Assembly: GCF_963082655.1 (NCBI RefSeq)
Contig: NC_081552.1
Location: 64,020,571 to 64,084,570 of the forward strand
Direction: 5' to 3'
DNA from: Stomoxys calcitrans
Taxonomy: Eukaryota; Arthropoda; Insecta; Diptera; Muscidae
DNA length: 64,000 bases
Within the stretch, counting starts at the first letter, position 1; every line of letters begins with the position of its first letter. The notes beneath the pieces were generated by a model. It was not told the origin of the DNA. It saw nothing but the letters and a program-made list of their open reading frames with translations, and ran no database searches. The position numbers were made by a program, and so were the translations under genes. Below are positions 12,541-24,140 of this stretch, in pieces.

Positions 12541-13060
12541 TTAGCCCCGTAGGTTAAGTTGAAAAGAGCGTGAGGATATGAAACCACCCCATGCAACTAT
12601 TGTCATACACCTAAGTAATCGGCTTGTTGTGCGCTCTAATGGCCCCGGTTTACTACGACAGAAAATGTTTTATAATATACTCGACGGAATTCGGACCCAA
12701 GCTTTCAGCATCGTAGACACACTAACTAGCCTCTGTGTCAAGCACTGAAGAATGTGCAATGATCTTACTGACCCAACGGGGATGTCCCTCTCCCTCACTC
12801 AGTCCAGTTTTGGGCGCACCCAGGTAACTGGGAACGAATCTCTTTAGAATATCTATACACTATATTGATGTAAGCCTCACCTTCAGGATTTTCCTTAGCA
12901 ACGCAGCCCACTATCTCCATAGATGGCCCCTCGAGTAGATCGTACAACATTTCTTGCAGACTACCTTGGTATAAAATATTGTCTTTTTACATTTTTAGGG
13001 AGTATTTCCCTTTTCCGTTATAAAAGGGAATATCGAGGCGCATGGAAAGCTATTTTACAC
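12541..13060 (+). repeat. Family E repeat (LINE/SINE-like) and unassigned tail
   Basis: The segment 'gtaggttaagttgaaaagag...atacacctaag...taatcggctt' at 12,568-12,628 has a reverse-oriented counterpart at 21,298-21,374. The following 400 bp are GC-richer than the surroundings but give no long open frame. A truncated non-LTR element is the likeliest source. Confidence 0.4.
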
Positions 13061-13129
13061 ACAGAGAAATAAGTTTGATGATATCAAAAACATTGTCCGG
13101 TGACTTTAAATCACAATTTTTTAACTAAT

Positions 13130-13800
13130 GAAGGAAACCTTTTCAAACGAAATTTGGGTCAGTGAGTTTAGTTAGGGCCTTCGACAGACTTCTTCAAAAT
13201 GGCCCTGATAGGTTCAGATTTGAATATAGCTTTGGGCCCATAAAAGCGCTTTAATTGTCAGATGTCGCCGAAATTTGGGACAGTGAGTTGGGCCTAAGCC
13301 TTCCACATCTTTCTTCTATTTGGCCCAGATCGGTACAGATTTAGATATAACTGCCATATAGACCGATCTCCCTAGTTAAAGTTTTGGATCCACAAAAGCG
13401 CTTTAATTGTCAGATGTCGCCGAAATTTGGGTAAGTGAGTTATGTTAGGCCCTTCGACATGCTTCTTCAATTTGGCCCAGATTGGTTCAGATTTGAATAT
13501 AGCTGTCATATAAATCGATCTTTCGAATTAATGTCTAAAAGGAGCATTTGTAATTCGATTTCGCTAAAATTTGACACAGTGACTACTGTTAGGCTTTTCG
13601 ACATCCGTGTCGGATAGGTTCAGATCGGTCTATAGTTGGATATAGCTATCACGAAGACCAATATTTATACAACAAAATTGACTTGTACTTATTAGACCAC
13701 TAAATGTCCGTGCTGAGTATGGTCCACATCGGCCCATATTTTGATATAGCTGCTATAGGGGCATAAGTTCTGCATTTTTCACCGCATTATGACGAAAGGT
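13130..13800 (-). repeat. Family C element, partial
   Basis: It has at least three copies of the C unit ('aaaagcgctttaattgtcag', 'cgccgaaatttggg', 'ttcagatttgaatatagct') and ends with 'cgcattatgacgaaaggtggt', matching the reversed 5' region of C at 25,025-25,050. Its own palindrome end is degraded. Confidence 0.65.
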
Positions 13801-13869
13801 GGTGGCCCGGCGGATTACATTATTAGATTACAGTTTTTGTTTAAAAGCGGTAAATCTATTGTTTTTATT

Positions 13870-14230
13870 TAAGACTAACTGGACTGGGCCCGCTCCGCTG
13901 CGCCTTCTTTTAATTTATATGGAAAAAAATTTTCCTTGGAATATTTATTTTCGACTTTTAAAGAGCTTTTAGTGAAATACCATGCTACGAAAATAGTATA
14001 TCGACAAACAGTTTAACAATATAAATTCCTTTATCTGAATCCCATATGATTTTTATTGGTCTACGAATTTAAGTTTGGATGTAAGGTGTACTCCATTCTT
14101 AAAATACTTTATTTCAGCCCGATATTCCCACGACGTCTGATTTAGGGGTGTTTTCGGGGGTAAGGTGGTCCCCCAGACACTTGGCCCTGAACAAATATCA
14201 GCATCATGCTCTTCTCTCAAATACCATTTT
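13870..14230 (-). repeat. Family B element, 3'-terminal piece (interrupted)
   Basis: It starts with the reversed B terminus 'gggcccgctccgctgcgcc' and continues colinearly with the plus-oriented B copy ending at 29,035. The sequence breaks at 'caaataccattttta', where two family A copies are inserted, and resumes at 17,398. Confidence 0.7.
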
Positions 14231-15913
14231 TATTCCCTCCACCATAAGATGGGGGGTGTACTAATTTCGTCATTCTGATTGTAACTACTCGAAATATTCG
14301 TCTTAGACCCCATAAAGTATATATATTCTTGATCGTCGTGAAATTTTATGTCGATCTAGCCATGTCCGTCCGTCTATCCGGTCGTCCGTCCGTCCGTCTG
14401 TCTGTCGAAAGCACGCTAACTTCCGAAGGAGTAAAGCTATCCGCTTGAAATTTTGCACAAATACTTCTTATTAGTGTAGGTCGGTTGGTATTGTAAATGG
14501 GCCATATCGGTCCATGTTTTGATATAGCTGCCATATAAACCGATCTTGGGTCTTGACTTCTTGAGCCTCTAGAGTGCGCAATTCTTATCCGATTGAGATG
14601 AAATTTTGCACTACTTGTTTTTTTATGATATCCAACAACTGTGCCAAGTATGGTTCAAATCGGTTCATAACCTGATATAGCTGCCATATAAACCGATCTT
14701 GGGTCTTGAATTCTTGAGCCTCTAGAGTGCGCAATTCTTATCCGATTAGAATGAAATTTTGCACTACGTGTTTTGTTATGATATCCAACAACTATGCCAA
14801 GTATGGTACAAATCGGTTCATTACCTGATATAGCTGCCATATAAACCGATCTTGGGTCTTGATTTCTTGAGCCTCTAGAGTGCGCAATTCTTATCGGATT
14901 GGAATGAAATTTTGCACGACGTGTTTTGTTATTATAACCAACATCTGTGCCAAGTATCGTTCAAATCGGTTCATAACCTGATATAGCTGCCATATACACC
15001 GATCTGGGGTTTTGACTTCTTGAGCCTCTAGAGGGCGCAATTCTTATCCAATTTGAATGAATTTTGGCACGTAGTATTTTGTTATAATATCCAACAACTG
15101 TGCCAAATATGGTTAAAATCGGTTCATAACCTGATATAGCTGCCATATAAACCGATCTGGGATCTTGACTTCTTGAGCCTCTAGAGGTCGCAATTATTAT
15201 CCGATTTGCCTGAAATTTTGTACGACGGATTCTCTCATGACCATTAACATACGTGTTTATTATGGTCTGAATCGGTATATAGCCCGATACAGCTCCCATA
15301 TAAATCGATCTCTCTATTTTGCACGACGTGTTTTGTTATTATAACCAATATCTGTGCCAAGTATCGTTCAAATCGGTTCATAACCTGATATAGCTGCCAT
15401 ATACACCGATCTGGGGTTTTGACTTCTTGAGCCTCTAGAGGGCGCAATTCTTATCCAATTTGAATGAATTTTGGCACGTAGTATTTTGTTATAATATCCA
15501 ACAACTGTGCCAAATATGGTTAAAATCGGTTCATAACCTGATATAGCTGCCATATAAACCGATCTGGGATCTTGACTTCTTGAGCCTCTAGAGGTCGCAA
15601 TTATTATCCGATTTGCCTGAAATTTTGTACGACGGATTCTCTCATGACCATTTACATACGTGTTTATTATGGTCTGAATCGGTATATAGCCCGATACAGC
15701 TCCCATATAAATCGATCTCTCTATTTTACTTCTTGAGCGAAATTCTTATTCGAATTGGCTGACATTTTACACAGGTCTCCAACATATAATTAAATTGTGG
15801 TCCAAACCGGACCATATCTTGATATCGCTCTAATAGCAGAGCAAATCCTTTCTTATATCCTTTTTTTGCCTAAGAAGAGATGCCGGGAAAAGAACTCGAC
15901 AAATGCGATCCAT
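14231..15913 (-). mobile_element. DINE-1/HINE-like element (family A) with internal 407-bp tandem duplication
   Basis: Its end at 14,231, (GTCY)n tract at about 14,363-14,404 and many units are present, but the palindromic end is missing: sequence passes from 'gcgatccatgg' straight to 'ttacttgtt'. Positions about 14,909-15,316 and 15,317-15,723 are near-identical, differing at a few bases such as 'acatctg/atatctg'. The inserted copy lies inside family B. Confidence 0.78.
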
Positions 15914-15925
15914 GGTTACTTGTTA

Positions 15926-17397
15926 TATCCTCCACCATAAGATGGGGGGTATACTAAATTCCCTCATTCTGTTTGTAATTACTCGAAATATTCGTCTGAG
16001 ACCCCATAAAGTATATATATTCTTGATCGTCATGACATTTTATGTCGATCTAGCCATGTCCGTCCGTCCGTCCGTCCGTCCGCCTGTCTGTCGAAAGCAC
16101 GCTAACTTCCGAAGGACTAAAGCTAGCCGCTTGACATTTTGCACAAATACTTCTTATTAGTGTAGGTCGGTTGGTATTATAAATGGGCCATATCGGTCCA
16201 TGTTTTGATATAGCTGCCATATAAACCGATCTTGGGTCTGGACTTCTTGAGCCTCTAGAGTGCGCAATTCTTATCCGATTGGAATGAAATTTTGCACGAC
16301 GTGTTTTGCTATGATATCCAACAACTGTGACAAGTATAGTTAAAATCGGTTTATAACCTGATATAGCTGCCATATAAACCGGTCTTGACTTCTTGAGCCT
16401 CTAGAGTGCGCAATTCTTATCCGATTGAAATGAAATTTTGCACGATGTGTTTTGTTATTATATCCAACAACTGTGCCAAGTATGGTTCAAATCGGTCCAT
16501 AACCTGATATAGCCTGAGATAAACCGATCTTGGGTCTTGACTTCTTGAGCCTCTAGAGGGCGCAATTCTTATCCGAATGGAATGAAATTTCGCACGACGT
16601 GTTTTGTTTTGATACCCAACAACTATGCCAAGTATGGTTTAAATCGGTTCATAACCTGATATAGCTGCCATATAAACCGATCTTGGGTCTTGACTTCTTG
16701 AGCCTCTAGAGGGCACAATTCTTATCCGATTTGAATGAATTTTTGCACGAAGTATTCCGTTATGATATCCAACAACTGTGCCAAGTATGGTTGAAATCGG
16801 TCCATAACCTGATATAGCTGTCATATAAAAAGATCTGGGGATTTGACTTCGTGAGCTTCTAGAGGGCGCAATTCCTATCCGATTTGGCTGAAATTTTGCA
16901 TGACGTTTTTATTTTTACTCTCAACAACTGTGTCAAATAAGGTTCAAATCGGTTCATAACCTGATATAGCTGCCATATAAACCGATCTGGGATCTTGACT
17001 TCTTGACCCCTAGAGGTCGCAATTATTATCCGATATGCCTGAAATTTTGTACGACGGATCCTCTCATGACCATCAACAAACGTGTTTATTATGGTCTGAA
17101 TCGGTCTATAGCCCGATACAGATCCCATATAAATCGATCTCTCTATTTTACTTCGTGAGCCCCAATGGACGCAATTCTTATACGAATTGGCTGAAATTTT
17201 ACACAGGTCTCCAACATATAATTTAATTGTGGTCCGAACTGGACCATATCTTGATATCGTTTTAATAGCAGAGCAACTCTTTTCTTATATCCTGTTTTGC
17301 CTAAGAAGAGATGCCGGGAAAAGAACTCGACAAATGCGATCCATGGTGGAGGGTATATAAGATTCGGCCCGGCCGAACATAGCACGCTTTTACTTGT
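15926..17397 (-). mobile_element. DINE-1/HINE-like element (family A), full length
   Basis: It follows the previous copy in the same orientation. The end at 15,926 ('tcctccaccataagatgg'), (GTCY)n at about 16,059-16,090, about eight units, and the intact palindromic end with 'cttttacttgtt' at 17,397 are all visible. The B element resumes immediately after. Confidence 0.8.
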
Positions 17398-19150
17398 TTT
17401 AATATTGCTATTGTTTTTGAGGGGAGTTTACAGAATGAGGCGTCCCCCAAACACATGGCCCAAGATTGGTTATCAAATTCGTTTTCTTATCTTTACCTTT
17501 CATTTGACCCACTTATTGGCATTGTCGAAAATTTTTTACCCTTTTGGTGGTGCTTTGGGGAAGGGTGGTAAATACATGATCCTATATTTGGATATCAAAT
17601 TCGTATACTACTCCCAAATACCTTTATTTGAGCCCCATATTGCGATTGTAAGTAAAAACGTGCTGTTTATGGGGTGTTTTGGGAAAGGGGTAGACCCCCA
17701 GAAAATTGGTTCCGAAAATGGGTATCGATTCTTGTTCTACCCCCCAATTCCTTTCATTTAAGCTCCACATTGACATGATCGGTAAATATGCCCGATCTAG
17801 GGTGTCTTGGGTAGCGGGGGGCCCCCAAACACTAAGCACTGAAAATATATCAGCAACGTCCTCTATTCTCATTTATTTGAACCCCATTGCCATTGGCCTC
17901 AAAATTGGATATCAAATTCGTTTTATAATCTCAAATACCATTCACTAAAGCCCCTTATTTAAAATGCCAGCAAATATGTCTGGTTTGGGGTATGGGCCCT
18001 AAAAACTATGAATATCGAGCTCCACTGCCTTGAAACCCCAATTGTCTTGGTGAGCAAATTCGTCCTAATTGAGGGTTGTTATGGTGGTGGGACATCAACT
18101 GGACAGTTGGTCCCGAATGTTGATGTCAGATTTATGGTCTACTTCCAAATACCCCTTATTTGAGTTCCATTTTTATAGTTCCATGACCGGTTTGGGGGTG
18201 TTGTTAGGAATAGGGCGGCCATTCAGTGACATGGCTTTGAAAATATACATCAGATTTGGGTTCTACTCTAAAATACCTCTTATTTTTGCAATGGTCAGCA
18301 AATACTTCCAATTTGGGTAGTGTAATGGGGATGGGGTGGCCCCATAGACGTTTTACCCGAACATTGATATCAGATTCGTACTTTACTTCCAAAGACATTT
18401 AATTTCAGCCCCATATTGCTATGGTCGTAAATTTGTCTTCGTTGGGGGAGGTTCTCGGGGATGGGCGGCCCCTCAAACACTTGATACCACATCTGGATGT
18501 CCGATTCGTATTCTACACTCAAATACCTTTTATTTAAGCCCAATATTGCCTTGGGCAGTAAATAAATCCTGTTCGGGGGGTGTTTTGGGGAGGGGGTGGA
18601 CCCCCAGAAACTTTGACCCAAATTTGGATATTAGGTTCGTATTTTACTCGCAAATACCTTTCGTTTCAATCCAATATTGCCAAGGTCGGTAAATATGTCC
18701 GTTTTCTAATCTTAAATACCTTTCGTTTGAGTCCCATATTGTCGTGAATGGTCTATATATATATTTTGTAGGTTTTGGGGTGGGTTGGTGGGTCAATTTA
18801 GTCCCTCCCAAAGACCTTACATTTAAAATCCATAATGCCATGGTCGGTAAATATGTTCAATTTGAGGGGTTTTTTGGGAGTGGGGTGACCCACGAAACAC
18901 TTAGTCCCACAATTGGATATCAGATTCGCTTTTTACTCTCAAATACCATTAATTTGATACCCACATTGTAGTGATTGGTCTACAAATCCGTTTGGCGGAT
19001 TTTGGGGGTGGGCGACCCTCCTAGACACCCCACCGCAGATTCTTATACCAAAGTTTAGATTTTAGGTCAATATCAGTGTGCCAACAAAATTTCGCTTAAA
19101 TCGCCCTACCCATTCCCGAGACCTGGTGTTTTTGAAAATTATTGTTAAGG
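17398..19150 (-). repeat. Family B element, central part
   Basis: Tandem-like blocks, each roughly 'gggtgttttgggg...cccccaaacactt...gatatcagattcg...actctcaaatacctttcatttgagccccatattgc'. The order of block variants is the same, reversed, as in 27,200-28,790, so B is one long element rather than an open array. Open frames here are short and differ between copies, so I consider it non-coding. Confidence 0.7.
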
Positions 19151-19504
19151 CCCGTCTTAGAGTGGCAAAGTTAAAAAATAATACCACAAACAACCGCAAC
19201 GAAGTCATAACGAAGATAAATGCTGTATGATAAATTTTGAACACTCTGCCCTCTTTCTGTTCATGTTGGCTTCTCCAAATTAGCGCCATTTACTGGCTGT
19301 TTTCATTTGGATAAACTAAATACATTTGAAAACAGCCAGTAGATGGCGCTAACATAAATGTTAGTGCTACTACTCGCTTGGAGTGGCATAACGCCTACAA
19401 CATTGATCATGATGTGGTAGTTGTCTATGAATGCAATATGAATACCTATTTAATAGTCATCATTTAGTCTTTTTAAAATCATATCAAATTACCGTATTAA
19501 ACGA
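19151..19504. other. Unassigned segment interrupting family B
   Basis: Sequence not shared with other B copies lies between the B head region (reversed 'cgagacctggtgtttttgaa') and the F segment. It holds the inverted repeat at 19,280-19,352. No coding region. Confidence 0.4.
19280..19352. promoter_or_regulatory. Inverted repeat with two CTCF-like motifs
   Basis: Two 30-base arms (19,280-19,309 and 19,323-19,352) match at 27 of 30 positions around a 13-base spacer. The right arm contains ccagtagatggcgct, which fits the published CTCF core CCASYAGRKGGCRS at every position. The left arm carries the same site inverted with one change. Binding is inference; it could equally be a decayed fold-back element. 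Confidence 0.35.
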
Positions 19505-19720
19505 TTTTCAGTGGTAAAGAATAAATTTGCCAGTCTATATATATTTGGTGCGGTGGCGATAGTTCTTTCTATTAAACCATGTTAAACTTTTGAACAAAAA
19601 AGTGTTGGCCAGCAGCACGTCGTTTGGTCTTGTCTATCGATGAGCTAAAAATGGTTGCAATCTTAACGCAAAGGTTTGCAACTCCTCCTATCACGCTGAA
19701 CGTCATAATATTTGGGATAT
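19505..19720 (-). repeat. Family F segment
   Basis: Reversed copy of a ~200-bp segment also found at 34,190-34,384 and 38,140-38,330. Shared strings include 'gacaagaccaaacgacgtgc', 'gcaccaaatatata' and 'actatcgccaccgc' (in plus orientation). In all three places it is next to family B. Confidence 0.6.
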
Positions 19721-20265
19721 GGCGGCCTACTTTTTTTTGTGTCCCCACTTATTAATTAAATCACACAGTCTCCTGTTAGGTCATTATGATTGATCTACTG
19801 TTTTGGGGTGAGGAGGTCCGCTATAGATATGAACAGAATGAAGATATCTGATTCGCAGTCCACAACCTTTAATCCCTTATTGTCATGATTGGCGTATACA
19901 GACGTTTGGTGGAGGGCGTCTATATGAGCGTTGTGCGCTACACTCCATCTGCCGCTTGAGCACATATTTGAATGACGAACTCTACTCAAGAATATCTTTC
20001 ATTTGATCCTTTTAATTTAAGTCCCATATTGCCTCGGTCGGCCCACTTTATTTTTGGGAGGTACTTTAGTGGTAAGGGGGAGGTTCCGTCCCCATTGAGA
20101 TATTAAAATATTATGTAGCCTATTGGTTCTTCCGGACTACTCCCCACAATCCGTGAAAATTTGAAAGAATTCGGTTCAGCCGTTTTTGAGTCTATACGGG
20201 AAAAACAAATTTACAAACCCACAAACAAACACAAATTCATTTATATATATATAAATATATCAAAT
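19721..20265 (-). repeat. Family B element, 5'-terminal piece
   Basis: It ends with the reversed B head: 'ttcggttcagccgtttttgag' region followed by 'acaaacccacaaacaaacac' and a short (AT)n. The equivalent plus-oriented heads are at about 26,990-27,080 and 38,760-38,860. Confidence 0.6.
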
Positions 20266-20571
20266 TGTTGAAAATTAGAGTTTAACAAACCAATTTTGCA
20301 AGGTATTTTGAAAATTTTAGGCAATTTTAAACTTATGTCCCATTTTCAGCAGAATTTCTATTATTTTAGGGATTATTTTTGTTGTTTTACCAAAAATGTA
20401 TCGTCGTGCACGTTCGCCCAGAGGATTTTCTAAAATGGTCAACTTAAGTAACGTAAATTGTCCAAAAGAAGTCTCTTTGAAGATTCCAATATGCAGGGAT
20501 CAATCTTACGGCACCACTTGGAGGCGGTGATCCTCTCCCCAGCTTCCGTAGAGGTATCAAGAACTTCCTTA

Positions 20572-20973
20572 AGGCTCCATCACACTACATGTTCTTACCT
20601 TATAACATGCCACTTTTTATGTATCATTGGTATTTCATTATGTGTGTCAACATTACCAATTTTCATACGATTCATCATTTTTGCTACCACACTATTATGT
20701 TATTTTTGTATGACAGAACAAATTTTTAAATTTTATGGCTACAAATTGTTGAATTTATTTTGGAGTTACTTTCATTCAACTTGCAGCAAAAACAGCAGAT
20801 TTCTTTATGCTTTTGTCAGAAGGAATTGAGCACCGCTCTAAACAAAAAAATAACAGTGCTATTTTGATAAGTGATTTTCATGTGTTATTTTTATTCGTAT
20901 CACACTACCTGTGCAACTTTAATAGCAAATTTTGACATGTCATAAGACAAGAACTGGTAGTGTGATGGCACCT
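20572..20973. mobile_element. 402-bp MITE, PIF/Harbinger-like, with TTA target duplication
   Basis: The left end aggctccatcacactac and the right end gtagtgtgatggcacct are inverted repeats with 2 mismatches in 17. The similarity extends about 40 bases inward. TTA flanks both sides (20,569-20,571 and 20,974-20,976), the 3-bp target preference of PIF/Harbinger transposons. An extra internal 'atcacactacctg' lies at about 20,898. There is no transposase; the longest internal frame is not convincing. Confidence 0.72.
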
Positions 20974-20976
20974 TTA

Positions 20977-21104
20977 GTTGTATCCCCCATTTTGGAGTTG
21001 CCAATTCAAATGTTTTGTGACAGTGTGGTAAGCAATCCAATTTTGATACCGTATCGGAGAGGTTAGCGTGGCCGCCCATCCTCCGGTGGTGGGTACAAAA
21101 ATTT
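20977..21104. other. Unassigned flank of the MITE
   Basis: This sequence and 20,439-20,568 flank the MITE. Read without the insertion they would give a minus-strand open frame of about 50 codons (ATG at 20,990, stop at 20,439). Too short to claim as a gene. Confidence 0.25.
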
Positions 21105-21425
21105 CAGAAATTGTTATTCACTCCTAATTTTGACGACATTTGTGAGGTCCTATGCCATGTAAAAAATTCCCACCCATGAGGTGTCGCAATGCGGCACGCC
21201 ATTCGGACTGGGCCATAAAAATCATTGAGCTTAAAGTTTAATCGGGCAGCACTCTTAGTTATGTGATAAGTTTTCCCCTGTTCCTTAATGAAGCCGATTA
21301 CTGGCTTAGGTGTATGTCCATAGTGGCATGGAGCGGATTAATATCTGCACCCTCTTTTCAACGTAACCTAACCTAATGAAATGTTCATGGGCAAATTTTC
21401 ATTTGCTATGCAATTTTGTCACTCA
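21105..21425 (+). repeat. Family D repeat with a nested family E fragment
   Basis: The D blocks ('cactcctaattttgacgaca', 'gtgtcgcaatgcggca', 'atcattgagcttaaa') run to 'ctgttcctta' and continue after 21,375 as 'atgttcatgggcaaa'. Between them, 21,298-21,374 is a reversed family E fragment flanked on both sides by TAATGAA, which looks like a 7-bp target duplication. Confidence 0.55.
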
Positions 21426-21426
21426 C

Positions 21427-24140
21427 TTTTTATACCCTCCACCATATGATGGGGGGTATACTAATTTCGTCATTCTGTTTGTAACTACTCGAAATATTCG
21501 TTTGAGACCCCATAAAGTATATATATTCTTGATCGTCGTGAAATTTTATGTCGATCTAGACATGTCCGTCCGTCTGTCCGTCCGTCTGTCCGTCCGTCTG
21601 TCCGTCCGTCCGTCCGTCCGTCCGTCTGTCTGTCGAAAGCACGCTAACTTCCGAAGGAGTAAAGCTAGCCGCTTGAAATTTTGCACAAATACTTCTTATT
21701 AGTGTAGGTCGGTTGGTATAGTAAATGGGCCATATCGGTCCATGTTTTGATATAACTGCCATATAAACCGATCTTGGGTCTTGACTTCTTGAGCATCTAG
21801 AGTGCGCAATTCTTATCCGATTGGGATGAAATTTTGCACGACATGTTTTGTTATGATATCCAACAACTGCGCCAAGTATGGTTCAAATCGGTCCATAACC
21901 TGATATAGCTGCCATATAAACCGATCTTGGGTCTTGACTTCCTGAGCCTCTAGAGTGCGCAATTCTTATCCGATTGGAATGAAATTGTGCACGACGTTTT
22001 TCGTTATTTTATCCAACAATTGTGCCAAGTGTGGTTCAAATCGGTTCATAACCTGATATAGCGGCCATATAAACCGATCTGGGGTCTTGACTTCTTGAAC
22101 CTCTATAGGGCGCAATTCTTATCCGATTGAGATGAAATTTTGCACGACGTGTTTTGTTATGATGTCCAATAACTGTGCTAAGTATGGTTCAAATCGATTC
22201 ATAACCTTATATAGCTGTCATATAAACCGATCTTGGGCCTTGACTTCTTGAGCCTCTAGAGTGTGCAATTCTTACCCAATTGGGATGAAATTTTGCACGA
22301 AGTGTTTTGTTATGATATCCAACAACTGTGCCAAGTATTGTTCACATCGGTCCATAACCTGATATACCTGCCATATAAACCGATCTTGAGTCTTGACTTC
22401 TTCAGCCTCTAGAGTGCGCAATTCTTCTCCGATTTGAATGAAATTTTGCACGACGTGTTTTGCTACGATATCCAATAACTGTACCAAGTATGGTTCACAT
22501 CGGTCCATAACCTGATACAGCTGCCATATAAACCGATCTGGGGTCTTGACTTCTTGAGCCTCTAGAGTGCGCAATTCTTATCCGATTGGAATGAAATTTT
22601 GCACTACGTGTTTTGTTATGATATCCAATAACTGTGCCAAGTGTGGTTCAAATCGGTCTATAACCTGATATAGCTGCCATATAAACCGATATTCTTATCC
22701 GATTGGCACGAAATTTTGCACGACGTGTTTTGTTATGACATCCAACAACTGTGCCAAGTATGGTTCAAATCGGTTCATAATCTGATATAGCTGCCATATA
22801 AACCGATCTTGGGTCTTGACTTCTTGAGCCTCTAGCGTGCGCAATTCTTATCCGATTTGAATGAAATTTTGCACGACGTGTTTTGTTGCGATATCCAACA
22901 ACTGTACCAAGTATGGTTCACATCGGTCCATAACCTGATACAGCTGCCATATAAACCGATCTGGGGTCTTGACTTCTTCAGCCTCTAGAGTGCGCAATTC
23001 TTCTCCGATTTGAATGAAATTTTGCACGACGTGTTTTGCTACGATATCCAATAACTGTACCAAGTATGGTTCACATCGGTCCATAACCTGATACAGCTGC
23101 CATATAAACCGATCTGGGGTCTTGACTTCTTGAGCCTCTAGAGTGCGCAATTCTTATCCGATTGGAATGAAATCTTGCACGACGTGTTAAGTTATGATAT
23201 TCAACAACTGTGCCAAGTATGGTCCTAATCGGTCTATAACCTGATATAGCTGCCATATAAACCGATCTTGGGTCTTGACTTCTTAAGCCTCTAGAGTGCG
23301 CAATTCATATCCGATTACAATAAAATTTTGCACGACGTGTTTTGTTATGATATTCAACAACTGTGCCAAGTATGGTCCTAATCGGTCCATAACCTGATAT
23401 AGCTGCCATATAAACCGATCTTGGGTCTTGACTTCTTAAGCCTCTAAAGTGCGCAATTCTTATCAGATTGGAATGAAATTTTGCACGACATGTTTTTTTA
23501 TGATATCCAGTAAGTGTGCCAAAAATGGTTTAAATCGGCTCATAAACTGATATAGCTGTCATATAAACAGATCTGGGGACTTGACTTCTTGAGCTTCTAG
23601 AGGACGCAATTCCTACCTGATTTGGCTGAAATTTTGCATGACGTTTTTTATTTTTTCTTTCAACCACTGTGTCAAATAAGGTTTAAATCGGTTCATAACC
23701 TGATATAGCTGCCATGTAAACCGATCTGGGATCTTGACTTCTTGAGCCTTTAGAAGTCGCAATTATTATCCGATTAGCCTGAAATTTTGTACGATGGATC
23801 CTCTCTTGACCATCAACATACGTGTTGATTATGGTCTAAATCTGTTTATAGCCCGATACAGCTCCCATATAAATCGATCTCTCTATTTTACTTCTTGAGC
23901 CCCCAAAGGGCGCAATTCTTACTCGAATTGGCTGACATTCTACACAGGTCTCCAACATATAATTTAATTGTGGTCTAAACCGGATCATATCTTTATATCG
24001 CTCTAATAGCAGAGCAAATCTTTTCTTATATCACTTTTTGCCTAAGAAGAGATGTCGGGAAAAGAACTCGACAACTGCGCTCCATGGTGGAGGGTATATA
24101 AGATTCGGCCCGGCCGAACTTAGCACGCTTTTACTTGTTT
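21427..24140 (-). mobile_element. DINE-1/HINE-like element (family A), 2.7-kb long copy
   Basis: Both ends are present, with (GTCY)n at about 21,563-21,632 (the longest tract in the window) and about 14 internal units. Within it, segments near 22,440-22,574 and 23,016-23,150 are near-identical at a 576-bp offset, a higher-order duplication of several units. It shows how family A grows by unit amplification. Confidence 0.82.

Noticed and set aside
17297..17761. 154-codon plus-strand frame
   Set aside because: It begins in the end of a family A element and continues into family B, so it spans an insertion junction.
20458..20829. 123-codon plus-strand frame with hydrophobic stretches
   Set aside because: It crosses the MITE boundary at 20,572, so it joins two unrelated sequences. 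The hydrophobic part is AT-rich MITE interior.
21355..21380. 'aacctaacctaatg' considered as telomere-like repeat
   Set aside because: Only two units, inside a family E fragment.
21563..21632. (GTCY)n tracts considered as CRISPR-like or independent microsatellites
   Set aside because: They recur at the same place in every family A copy, as in DINE-1/mini-me elements, so they are part of the element.
22272..23150. 100-residue minus-strand frames with repeated 'EAQEVKTPDRFIWQLYQVMDR' pattern, and similar frames in most family A copies
   Set aside because: The internal unit is about 153 bp, a multiple of three, so open frames persist through the units by arithmetic. They appear in different frames and strands in different copies and carry no domain.
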